From: Atrina japonica
Taxonomy: Eukaryota > Mollusca > Bivalvia > Pterioida > Pinnidae
Direction of reading: 5' to 3'
DNA length: 64,000 nucleotides
NCBI GenBank assembly: GCA_030159075.1
Contig: BROG01000239.1
Span: forward strand, 647,001 to 711,000
In this document: in pieces, positions 51,877-62,870 of the stretch
Numbering within the stretch: the stretch's first letter is position 1
Layout: every line of letters starts with the position of its first letter
The notes under the pieces: model-generated
What the model was told of the DNA's origin: nothing
Databases searched by the model: none
Seen by the model: only the letters and a program-made list of their open reading frames with translations
Program-made: the position numbers and the translations under genes

Positions 51877-53900
51877 CAGCCCTTTTCACAAAAAATCTTA
51901 AGATAACTGTTACTCTTAAGAGTAAAATTAAGATTGTTATGGTTTTCATGAAAAATCTTAAGTGAATCTTAAGATAAAAATTTGTCGTAACTTTAAGAGA
52001 GCTATCACCCACACTTAGAGAGAAATTTTTACTCCTAAAGATTTTATCAATATTATCGTGTGTCTCCATAGAAAAAAAAAAGATGATCTGATATGTTGTT
52101 TGATATGATTTAGCTATTCGCAAACGTATTTTTGACAATAAAATGTGAGTATAGATAATCGACGAGTCACTAAATATTGACCAGCCGTTAGGTTTTTCCG
52201 AGGCACTTCGTGAACTTAGCAGACACAACAAGAAATTTAATTGAAAGGCACACAGAAAATATCATGCAATTCCTCCCCCATATCCTAGGGCATTTTGTAT
52301 TTAGTAGGTTAATAAATCTAGGATAGATCGATTACTTTGTGTTGAAACTACAAAAGATCTACATAGAAATCTAGGCCTATATCATGATATGATACCTTTT
52401 GTAATCCTTTAATAGATCTACAATAATAGATTTAGTCAAGAAAATTAAAATTTGCTAGCCCTGCCACTATTGTTTACATCTGTACCAAATCCTACTTAAA
52501 GTCACGCACTCTGACGTCATGTAACAGGTCGATCCAAGCTGATAAGGTGGGTGTTTCAAATGAAGTCGAGTTTACTTCATTATTACCAGGAAATATTTAA
52601 ATTGCACGGATTTAGAGGGACGGTAGGGCTCTCAAAGCTTAGTTAAAAATAAAAAAAATCCTTGAGACTACTTGGTCGAATTTCTGCTCCGGCACTTTTT
52701 TGCTGAATCAGTTATCTTCTTTTGAGAACGATAAATCAATTGTCGCGTCTGAATGTAGAAAAAGGCGTCTATGGACTTTAAATTTCATTTTTTTTCTGAA
52801 AATCCCCTTACGAAATGCGATCCCTATAGTTGACAAAATAGGTGTAAAACCTTCAATTTCTCTAGATTCCTAAAAAAAAAAACACAGAATTTTCGCGACT
52901 CGCTCCGTTCAGCAACAATATCAAGACTTCTGCCCCCCTTTAAATTCTCGGTTTAGCTCTGGTGAGATATACATGATATAAAAGTTGTACACGACATTTT
53001 TTAAAAACTAATAATCCCATGTCACCATCGGGCACCACTTTTACAAATTTTCTATATCCGCAAATGCGATGTGATACTTTGAAGGACAAACAGGTCATAA
53101 TTTAGTGTCTAAAAACTTCAAAACTTGTAAAACTACACCATCTCCAGGGAAGGATACCCTATAGGACCGTTTGCTGTGAAAATAATCCCTTTGAGATTAA
53201 CAATGGGACACCGAAACTTGTCGTTAGATCGAGTCTGGAAGCTTACGAATTTCCAGCTTTATTTTTTTCAAAGGTGCGTGACCCATAGTCTCAAATGAAA
53301 TATTGCTTCACAATTTATTCAAAAATTTTTAACCTATAACATCCTCACTAAGGCTTGTATTCTATAACAAATTTAGTATAATCGTGTATCTAAATGGATA
53401 TGTAAAATAAATGTAAAAAACCAAATTTTTATGAAATACAATTAGATCTAAAAATATAAACACACGATATCGTATAAATAATTTACTACTAGGTATTTCA
53501 CGAAGGAAGTACTGTTTATATTGTAAACAATTTTAAACTGGGTAAAGTTCAATGATAAATTTAAAATTTATGAATTTAAAAGTGAACACCTGGCAGTATG
53601 AATATCTAAAACGCAAACGTGAAGCCTACTCAACACACACATTTAAATTACGAAATAGAATTTAAAATGTTAATAAACAAAAACATAGCCTATAAACATA
53701 TAATTTATTGTATGCGCATGCGAATCGAAAGTGAAACGTCCTTGCTATGCTTACTTTAATCGTAAGAGAAAAACTTAAGATTTTATCTTACGATTAAATC
53801 TAATACGATAGTTTTTATGAAAATGACTTAAGATTTATCTTACGATACTCGTAAGATTTTATCTTAAGAATAATCTTAAGATTTTTTGTGAAAAGGGCTG
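51877..53900. mobile_element. 2.0-kb non-coding TIR transposon (Harbinger-like?)
   Basis: Perfect 28-bp terminal inverted repeats (starting CAGCCCTTTTCACAAAAAAT). Subterminal CTTAAG and CTTACGA palindromes are clustered in both ends. CTG flanks it on each side (51874..51876, 53901..53903). Removing the element and one CTG rejoins the LINE reading frame. No transposase is encoded. A 3-bp duplication and this kind of end suggest PIF/Harbinger, which is an inference. Confidence 0.88.
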
Positions 53901-54480
53901 CTGAGCTTTATTGTATACGGTCAACAAGGCAGATTCCCACTATCAATTAATATTAAAATAAGAATAATTACATTTTCCCCTACAATAAATAGATTAACGC
54001 ACAAAATATATCGTTTAACACATTTGAATAACTTACCTGGCATTAAATATATCAGAAGTATAATAGATGAATGCAAATTGTCCTATTTGTGGATCACACT
54101 ACAAATTTATGATGATAACTATAGAATTTACAAAGAATATCTTGAACTAGAAAATTACCCCGAAACTTTGCAATAAACTTATGTAGATTTAAAGTCAATA
54201 ATTCCAAACTCCCGGTTTAAACGTGAAGATGGATCAATATTCCCCTTGATCAAAGATTTTGTACACTTTGCAATTCGCTTAAAATCGGTGACGAATTCCA
54301 TTACTTGTTCGGATGTATCATATTTTACAAGCTAGAATCAAGTTCTTGCCGAATACATAGACAAAAAGACCAAATATTGTCAAATTTAAAAACTATGATA
54401 TTAATAACTCTACTTTATTAAAGAAAATATGTATTTTTTTTTATTTTGAAAAGAAAACTAATACATGTATTAGTGATTAA
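53901..54480 (+). pseudogene. LINE ORF, 3' part
   Basis: Continues the LINE interrupted at 51876. It reads IVYGQQGRFPLSINIKIRII, then a KYIRSIIDECKLSYLW stretch, YRIYKEYLELENYPETLQ and, near 54255..54335, FCTLCNSLKIGDEFHYLFGC with the terminal Cys-Cys-His-Cys motif. Frameshifted in places. Confidence 0.85.
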
Positions 54481-55087
54481 AATATGAATTTTTCCAAACT
54501 TGAAATTTGACAGTTATATGACTTTTTGCTGTTTATATCATTATCCAACCTCGAAATTCTATAACTTTAGTTTTTTGTACATGACAGTAAGTGACCATTT
54601 TTCTGTATATAATGCCAAGGAGTCTAACATTTATTGTCAACCGGAAATCGAAACAGAAAATAAAACGGTGTCTTCCAGCTACGGCAACATTTATAAAATA
54701 AATATTCTGGGATTGCCAACAAGTTGAATGCAATAGTTGTTGTTTTAGTGATAAGTAGTGTTTTGATAGTCTCAGACTAATTTTCAGCTTAAAACATACC
54801 TGTATATTTTGCCTGAATTTTGTTTGAATTTTACCTGTTTTCAATAATTTTTATGAAAGAAAATATATATCGTACTTGGATTTTATTATGTATCAGAACT
54901 GAAATTATTAGAATTAAATGATTAAATTTTAAAGTTTTTGAAAATTAGATAATTCATTAATATATGTTTATGAGTCAAATTTAACATTATTGACTTAAAT
55001 ATTACATTTCTAGATATATTATAAACATTCTATAATATTTTATGTTATATATCACGGAGTAATGTCGACTTGTTTTTGCTTTTTATA
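54481..55087. other. AT-rich spacer, no gene seen
   Basis: No repeat or coding sequence recognised. Confidence 0.45.
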
Positions 55088-58000
55088 AAAGGAGCCCTTC
55101 TGTCGAGCTTACGAGGAGCACAGACTCGCAAAGATTGTTTGGTGCTCCTCGGGTTGTCGTAAGCGACATTACCAACTTATCATTTGTACAGTGTAAGGAT
55201 AACAAGTTCTGGTACAAACATAATAATGCTTATGTGCCCATAACAAATTGTCAGACTCGACTTGATGACATTTTTGAGAGTTCATTTTCAAATAATATAC
55301 CATCCATTTCAAAATGTTCTGTCAAACATTGTAAAACATGTCATATGTTAATAACTGATCAGGGGTTTACCAGCAATCTGACAAATAAGCATTACAACAC
55401 AAAAAGCTGGGATCATCTCGATTGTAAATCATCTAACGTTGTTTATGGAATTGAGTGTACCTTGTGTGGTTTGATTTATGTTGGCGAGACTAAGGGGCCC
55501 TTAAATAAAAGAGTGTCTGGTCATCGATTTAAAGTTAACAATGGGGGTAAGCAGATACTCTATCGACATTTTAACTCCCCCGACCATTCCATTTTGCTTA
55601 TGAGAGTGTATATAATTGAAAAATATACCACTGGACAAATCTCACCTTGAGTACCACCTTCCGTAGACTACTTGAAGAATTTAGGATTAAACAGCTTGGT
55701 ATTGCATAGCCCTATGGATTAACGATAATATTCAAAGTGTAAGAAATCTATCAAGCCCACTATGTAGTGGTGTTAATGTAATGGAACTTTTAATTCTAAC
55801 GTAACACTTAAGCGAGGTCACGGACATCGTTCATACAACAGACCCAACATACATAATGTCACTTTTTCATCTCTTTTACCTTACGTTAACAAAAGAAATG
55901 GGCCTTCATCACATTCGCATCAAACTTTATTCTGTTCCTTTTACACTACTTAATGAATATTTTCAGGCAGGAAGAATGAACCCCTACACGGATTCTTCAA
56001 CCCCAGAATACACTCTGAACTCCATTATAACGGACATTGCTTATCACAGACTGTTCAAGCCTACACGCGTTACAAACAATGACTGTTCTGAACAGAAACG
56101 TCTTTTCCTCAAACTTAAATTCACAAATAAAGGTATAGACGCTTTAAACATTGACAATGTTCTAAATCACAAAAAGATCATTTCTGTTGTCCGCCATATT
56201 TTAAACTGAACAACGCCTAGCATTTCATATAGCTATACATCTATCATCGCATCCAATCTGTTCAATTACAAACGGGTTTTGCAGTACCAAGGCATCAATC
56301 ATCTTCAACACAACACCGTCACAAGTTCATGTGCATCATCTCCCTTCAAATATAATCCTATCGGGCATGTCATCATAGACAACGTTTCTATTGTTGAAAA
56401 CGAAAACATCAAAAATCTTATTTTAAGAGATCCTAAATACCGCGCAGCCTGTTCCTTTAATTGGCGTCAGAATTTCAATTTAGTCATGAATACTGTCGAA
56501 AATTATGCCAGACGATGGACCAAACATGAAGACGTGGAACCAGACACTATGTCTGAATGGCTAAAAGTTGTACGATGGTGGATAATATCTCGTATTCGAA
56601 AACTTAAAGAAACTATGAAAACACATTATCCCTCTGTATTTAGTGATCCAGAAGTAATAACTGAACTGGATAGATTACATGACCGATATGTACTTGTCCC
56701 AGCAGACAAAACCTCAAATAATATAGGTTTTATTTGCAAGGCACATTACTATAATTGTTTACTAGAAGAGATAGGGATTGATACGAATTCTGGTAATCCT
56801 ACATACACACGTAGCTTACTTTCAAAGGACGAGATCCTTCAAAGTCACGTATCCCTATTACGTTCTGTTGATGTACCTACAACCAATACTGATTTTGAGC
56901 TACCATATTTATATTGGATACGTAAACTTCATAAAACTCCATATAAGCAGAGGCACATAGCAGGATCCAGCAAATGTTTTATCAAACTTTTATCTTTACT
57001 CCTTACAAAGATATTGACAGCCGTTAAGGAGAAATTTCAACAATACTGTATAGTTGGTTATTCCAGAAGCGGTGTAACTTGAAAATTCTAAAAACAACTT
57101 TTAGAACATTTAAAGGCACACAATGTTTCTCAAATTCACAGTATCAAATCAAACGACTTCTCTACTCTTTACACAACTATTCCACATAAAATATTAAAAG
57201 AAAGACTTTTTAGCATCATAGACAACTGTTAGGTGGTACCCGAAAATTTAAATATCTAGTGATTGGCTATCAGGATACTTATTTTGTCAAACATCACTCT
57301 GATTCTACACATAAATACACTGAAGTCGAAAATGAAGATGCTGGAATTTCTAATAGACAATATATTTGTAATGTTCGGAGACGTGGTCTTTCAACAAACT
57401 CTTGGCATTCCTATGGGAACCAATTGTGCCCCTGGATTGGCTAACCTGTTCCTTTATTCATACGAAGCAGACTTCATTCAGAAACTGCTGAATCAAAAGA
57501 AGAAAAAGCTAGCGGTGTTCTTTAATTTCACATTTAGATATATCGATGACGTTTTGTCAATTAATAATGACAATTTCCATACATATATCAATGCGATATA
57601 TCCCAGCGAACTAGAAATTACAGATACAACAGAATCAAGCACACACGCTTCATACTTAGACATTTTACTTACTATAGATACAGACGGGAAACTGGCAACT
57701 AAGCTATACGACAAACGCGACGATTTCGGCTTTCCCATCGTAAACTTTCCACATTAAATAGCAACATCCCACAGTTACCCGCATATGGAGTTTGTATTTC
57801 ACAAATGATCCGATATACCAGGGCGTGTTCAACATATGAAGATTTCATATACAGATGTAAACTACACACTGACAAATTATTGACACAGGGATATCAAAAA
57901 CCGCGTTTGATGTCAAAGTTCCGCAAATTGTACGGTAGGTATAATAGTCTTGCTTGCGATTACTCTATTTCACTGGGTGAAGTGTTGAGTTACCTTTGGG

Positions 58001-58245
58001 TGAAGTGTTGAGTTACCTTTTCGTTGGCGGTTGTTGAGGTGTCTGTACCAATTGTGACGAGAATTCGTTCCTCACACATTTCATTTGGGCTTGACTGTGA
58101 ACTCACGGCGGGTGTGACCGGTCGACAGGGGATGCTTACTCTTCCATGGCACCTGATCCCACTTTTTAGTTTCCAGAGGCCCGTGTTTGTCCATTTTTGC
58201 CGGATTTGAATATGTGTCCTAGACATCCTAAAGATTTATACTTTG
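55088..58245 (+). mobile_element. Near-complete Naiad-type PLE (endonuclease then RT)
   Basis: The most complete copy. The GIY-YIG endonuclease (55135..55720) has the Cys pairs CSVKHCKTC and IECTLC and the VYGIECTLCGLIYVGET core. A one-base frameshift precedes the catalytic-Glu block, where the usual REEFW reads LEEFR. The linker 55856..56209 (LHHIRIKLYSVP, TDSSTPEYTLNSIITDIAYH) leads to the former CxC block, now SSCASSPFKYNPIGHVI with Ser for the first Cys. The RT runs from 56280 to 58015: [57 protein letters not shown], the catalytic YIDDV (57539..57553) and the MIRYTRACSTYEDF C-terminus. A 24-bp duplication sits near 57978..58015. The 3' tail follows. In-frame stops and several frameshifts make it inactive. 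Endonuclease before RT on one strand is the permuted order that defines Naiads. Confidence 0.93.
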
Positions 58246-58687
58246 GTATAATTTTTATAGCTAAATATCACTGTTTTAATGTCATACAGGTACAGGCTGT
58301 CATTTTGATGAGAAAACAGTATCATCGGCATACATTAATAAAAATAGAAATATTTCTGTAGGTTCACAACCAACAATTTGTTAGATTATTTCCCTTTGTA
58401 AAACTCCCAAACTGTTGATAGAAGTTCCTGAGATTTCCCCATTCATTTGCATTTAAGAATTTATTTAAAAGCGCTAAAAAGCATCTATATCATTAGATCT
58501 CTTTCGCTGAAAAAAATATCAGAGTGACCTGGACTAAATACAAATGCACTATATATACTTGATTTGTTTATCCGAACATACTCATTGAAACTAAATTTAG
58601 TAATATTAATTTCACCGAAACCCGTATGCAATGTATTATGAACGACCAAATTACTGCAGATTTATTTCCACACCAAATATTAATGCT
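58246..58687. other. AT-rich spacer, no gene seen
   Basis: No recognisable element. Confidence 0.4.
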
Positions 58688-58734
58688 ATTGTATACGGAA
58701 GCGTATTAGGGCCACCTTAATTCTTTGTATTTCT

Positions 58735-60066
58735 CGTTTTGCAAACTTTAATGTTGGTTTTTCCAACTTTTTTCTTGGAAAATCCATCTTTTTTCTCGTT
58801 TTGCTGATTTTTAAGTAGGCCTTTCTAACTATTTTTTTTCTTGGTATTTTTTATTTCTCGTTTTGCCAATTTTAATATTGGCTTTTACAATTTTTTTCTT
58901 GGAATTTCTACTTTTTTCTTGTTTTGCCAACATTAAGTTTGCTTTTCCAACTTTTTTCTTGACTTTTCACCTTTTCTTCTCGTTTTTTTTTTTTTGTCTT
59001 GGAATTTCCAACTTTGATCACACATTGCCAATTTTAAAGTTGGCTTTTACAATTTTTTTCTTTGAATTTCCAACTTTTTTCTCGTTTTTCCAACTTTAAA
59101 GTTGAGTTTTCTAACTTTTTTTCTTGGCTTTTCCAAATTTTTACTCGTTTTGCAAACTTTAAGTTTGCTTTTTACAACTTTTTCTTGTCTTTTCAACTTT
59201 TTTCTCGTTTTTCCAACTTTAAAGTTGGCATTTTATACGTTTGTCTTGGAATTTCCAACTTTGTTTCGTTCTTCCAACTTTAGATTTGACTTCTCCAACT
59301 TTTTTCTTGGAGTTTCCGACTTTTTTATTTGAATTTCCAACTTTTTAATCGTTTTGCCAACTTTAAGTTTGCTTTTCCAACTTAATCTTAGCTTTTCAAC
59401 TTTTTTCTCGATATTCCAACTTCAAAGTTGGCTTTTCCAACTTTTTTCTTGTTTTCTTGGAATTTCCAACTTTTTACTCGTTTTTCCAATTTTAAATTCA
59501 CTTTTCCAACTTTTTTCTTGGAATTTCAAACTTTTTTATCGTTTTTCCAACATTAAAGTTGAGTTTCCCAACTTTTTTCTTCGAATTTCCAACTTTTTAC
59601 TCGTTTTTCCAACTTTAAGTTTGCTTTTTACAACTTTTTCTTGTCTTTTCAACTTTTTTCTCGTATTTCCAACTTAAAGGTTCACTTTTCCAACTTTTTT
59701 CTTGGAATTTTCGACTTCAAAGTTGGCTTTTCTAACATTATTCTTGAAATTGAATTTCCAATTGCAAAAATTGGCTTTTCCAACTTTTTTCTCGTTTTTC
59801 CAAGTTTAAAATTGACTTTTCCAACTTTTTCTTGGACTTTTCGACGTTAAAGTTGACTTTTCCAACTTTATTCTTGGAATTTCCTACTTTTGTTTCGTTC
59901 TTTCAACTTTCGAGTTGACTTTTCCAACTTCTTTCTTGGAATTTCCGACTTTTTACTCGTTTTTCCAACGTTAGAGTTGACTTTTCCAACTTTTATCTTG
60001 GAATTTTCGACTTTAAAGTTGGTTTTTCCAACTTTATTCTTGGAATTTCCCACTTTTTTTTCTGGA
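58735..60066. repeat. Minisatellite arm, left (about 55-60-bp higher-order unit)
   Basis: Degenerate units alternate CTCGTTTTTCCAACTTTAAAG and TTGACTTTTCCAACTTTTTTC and TTGGAATTTCCAACTTTTTA. The basic module TTTTCCAACTTT is about 12 bp and itself contains a short palindrome (AACTTTAAAGTT). Confidence 0.93.
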
Positions 60067-60067
60067 C

Positions 60068-60107
60068 TTGGCAAGATATATATATATATATTTATATATA
60101 TATATAT

Positions 60108-60185
<78 letters not shown>

Positions 60186-60220
60186 TGATAGATGTGTGTG
60201 TGTGTGTGTGTGTGTGTGTG
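60068..60220. repeat. Compound microsatellite (TA)n-(GATA)n-(TG)n
   Basis: TA runs from about 60076, then about ten GATA units to 60184, then a TG run to about 60220. Confidence 0.95.
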
Positions 60221-61140
60221 GCCTACAGGCACTAGGATAGAGTGCATTGAATAAATTTGAATATATATAACGTAGTTTTCAATTTTAAGACACCGTGTAA
60301 ATCTCATGAAAAGTACAATTACTGATTAGCAATCAGGAGATTCTTTCGGTAAAATGGTGGAGTTAAAAGGAAAATGATGACACATCTACATAAAAACTGA
60401 GAGGCTATGACAGTCACTCATATTACCATACATTGAGGATATATTAGGTGAAATGCAGCATAGATACAAATAAATTAAACATTTGGAACATAATGAATTA
60501 TTTAACACTTTAGTTTATTAAATGGATGCATTTTAAGTTTCTGTTCGATATGATTTTTAAATTTTATGTTGCTCAAAGCGTTATATAACTTTAGGGACGA
60601 CTTTTTTGGGAGAGCATTGCAAATTTTTTCAAGTAATTTTCAATACGTCACAAGACAAAATATCTATTTTTAATCTTTTCAGGACAGATCATTATTATTG
60701 TTTTGTTTTTTGCCTATGTGATCAAGATTGTAGTATAACGTGGCAGATCTAGACATGTTCAAGGGATTAACACAAATTTATACTATTCAAAACTCGGTTA
60801 CTGCGCATGAAATTAATTAACACGCATCTTTTATTGGTTTTATCAGCACCCAGAAATAAAAAAAATAATATCTCAGCAAACATAATGGATATGGAATAAA
60901 TGTTAAGGAGTGTGATCGCAGTAATTTTTTCATTATTATTTTACAAGGCATGAAAGGTTATTTTTGGCTTTCAGACACTAAACCGTGGCATCTTTATTCT
61001 TAAAAAATACTCCATTGACAAACTAATTAACTATCAAAACAAAGGGAAATTAAGCAGACATAAACTGAATGCTCCATTATTTCTTTGTGTAACGCATATA
61101 GATACATATTGTTTTGTTATATAGGTTTGCCTAAGATTTA
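60221..61140. other. Unique core of the foldback-like element
   Basis: AT-rich sequence without coding potential or known repeats. Confidence 0.5.
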
Positions 61141-61141
61141 A

Positions 61142-61402
61142 CTCCTACAAAGTTGGAAAAGTCAAGAATAAAGTTGGAAAAGCGACTCCTACAAAGTTGG
61201 AAAAGTCAAGAATAAAGTTGGAAAAGTGAACTTTAAAGTTGGAAATGCCAAGACAAAAGTTGAAAATTTCGTGAAAAAGGTTGGAAAAGCCAAGAATAAA
61301 GTTTGAAAAGCCAACTTCAAAGATGGAAATTCCAAGAAAAAAGTTGGAAAATCCAACTTTAAAGTTGGAAATTCGAACAAAAACGTTGGAAAATCCAACT
61401 AA
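61142..61402. repeat. Minisatellite arm, right (inverted)
   Basis: The inverse of the left-arm modules: AAAGTTGGAAAAGTCAAGAA units, including a direct duplication of a 47-bp stretch at its start. It is about one fifth of the left arm's length. Confidence 0.93.
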
Positions 61403-61452
61403 GGTGACTCTATTACGCTTCCGTAATTGTAATATAAATATAGTAAATTTAC

Positions 61453-61453
<1 letters not shown>

Positions 61454-61502
<49 letters not shown>
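61454..61502. repeat. (TC)n microsatellite
   Basis: An uninterrupted TC run just outside the foldback-like element. Confidence 0.97.
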
Positions 61503-61505
<3 letters not shown>

Positions 61506-61594
61506 GATTCCTCGAAGTTCCAGAAAATGATCATTGAATCAGGTGTCCTAAGTAGCGGGAAACATGATCTACAATTTTAACAGAAACACAGGGC

Positions 61595-61750
61595 AGGGGT
61601 GGATCCAGGATTTTTTGTTAAAGGGGAGGGGGTGAGAATTTTTATTTTTACGAAATACGAGCGCCGAACGTGCGTGCCTTCAGAGGCGAGGGTTCCGGGG
61701 CCGTTTTGAATTTTTCAAAGGGGAGGTTCACCCCCTATGTCCGCCAAGGA
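61595..61750. repeat. G-rich dispersed repeat
   Basis: Starts GGGGTGGATCCAGGATTTTT and ends in CCCCCTATGTCCGCCAAGGA, with a CpG-rich middle (GAGCGCCGAACGTGCGTGCC). I recognise the type from marine invertebrate genomes but it has no second copy in this window. Confidence 0.5.
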
Positions 61751-61810
61751 TAATGTGTGTCGTGCAGTCAATCAAGTTAAAACTGAATAATGTGGAGCGC
61801 GTAATATATA

Positions 61811-61863
<53 letters not shown>

Positions 61864-61876
61864 TAATAATAATAAT
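61811..61876. repeat. (TAA)n microsatellite
   Basis: AAT trinucleotide run with one TGA interruption. Confidence 0.97.
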
Positions 61877-62114
61877 ATAACAATTCGTATCTTTCTATAT
61901 TTGTCACCATTAATCACCAGCCAAAATTCTTCTTTGGGGGATAACGTCATGAATACAGACATTATGGAATCTGTATATTTATTTCAACCAATCTAGAATT
62001 CTGTATACATGCTGACAAGGAACTGGAAGTAAAAATGAAGAAGTACCAATTGATAATCGAAACTCGAGTCCATTAGAACACAACAAATTACTCGCCATTT
62101 AAGAGCCCTGATGA

Positions 62115-62785
62115 AAGTAGGCCTCTTAAACAACATTATAAATATCAGTATCAAATACCATTATATAATGAACAGTGGGCCTCTTAAACAACATTATAAA
62201 TATCAGTATCAAACACCATTATATAATGAACAGTGGGCCTTTAAAACCACTTATCATAAATATCAGTATCAAACACCATTATATACTGAACAGTGGGCCT
62301 CTTAAACAACATTATAAATATCAGTATCAAACATTATATACTGAACAGTGGGCCTCTTAAACAACATAAATATCAGTAACAAACACCATTATGTACTGAA
62401 AATTGGGCCTCTTAGACAACATTATAAATATCAGTATTAAACACCATTATATAATGAACAGTGGACCTCTTTAACAACATTATAAATATCAGTATCAAAC
62501 ACCATTATATACTGAACAGTGGGCCTCTTAAACAATATAAATATTTGTATCAAACACCATAATATACTGAAAAATGTCCCTCTTAAACATCATTATTAAT
62601 ATTTGTATCAAACACCATTATATACAGAACAATGGGCCTCTTAAACAACCTATTATAAATAGCAGTATCAAACAGCACTATATACTTAATGGTAGGCCTC
62701 TAAAACAACCTATTATAAATATCAGTATCAAACACCATTATATACTTAACGGAAGGCCTCTAAAACAATTTATCATAAACCTTAG
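62115..62785. repeat. 58-bp tandem array, about 12 units
   Basis: GGGCCTCTTAAACAACATTA recurs about every 58 bp (for example 62121, 62179, 62237, 62297, 62352, 62407, 62523, 62636, 62695, 62754). Later units are more diverged. Repetitive frames such as GPLKQHYKYQYQ are translations of the repeat, not genes. Confidence 0.95.
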
Positions 62786-62870
62786 CCAATGGAGCACTAA
62801 CAATATTCCTCTCATTCCTCTAACTCCCATTTTACAATTTTTTTGTAAATGGTCTCAACATGAAAATAAT

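Larger units (their letters stand above)
58694..61425. mobile_element. Foldback-like element with minisatellite inverted arms
   Basis: The outer ends are TACGGAAGCGTATTAGGGCC and, inverted, TACGGAAGCGTAATAGAGTC, each followed by (C)ACCTTA(A/G)TT. ATTGTA flanks both sides (58688..58693, 61426..61431), a 6-bp target duplication. Inside the ends are arrays of TTTTCCAACTTTAAAGTTG / TTTTTTCTTGGAATTTCCAA units: about 1.33 kb on the left and about 0.26 kb inverted on the right. A unique core of about 0.9 kb and a compound TA/GATA/TG microsatellite lie between. No transposase is encoded; the many open frames are translations of the minisatellite. Confidence 0.85.

Noticed and set aside
58860..60150. 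Several long overlapping open frames rich in Phe/Leu/Ser.
   Set aside because: They are translations of the TTTTCCAACTTT minisatellite and of TA/GATA repeats.
61728..61962. Tyr/Leu-rich frames on the minus strand.
   Set aside because: They are translations of the (TAA)n microsatellite.
62115..62785. Regular repeat spacing resembling a CRISPR array.
   Set aside because: It is a contiguous tandem repeat with no unique spacers, in eukaryotic DNA.
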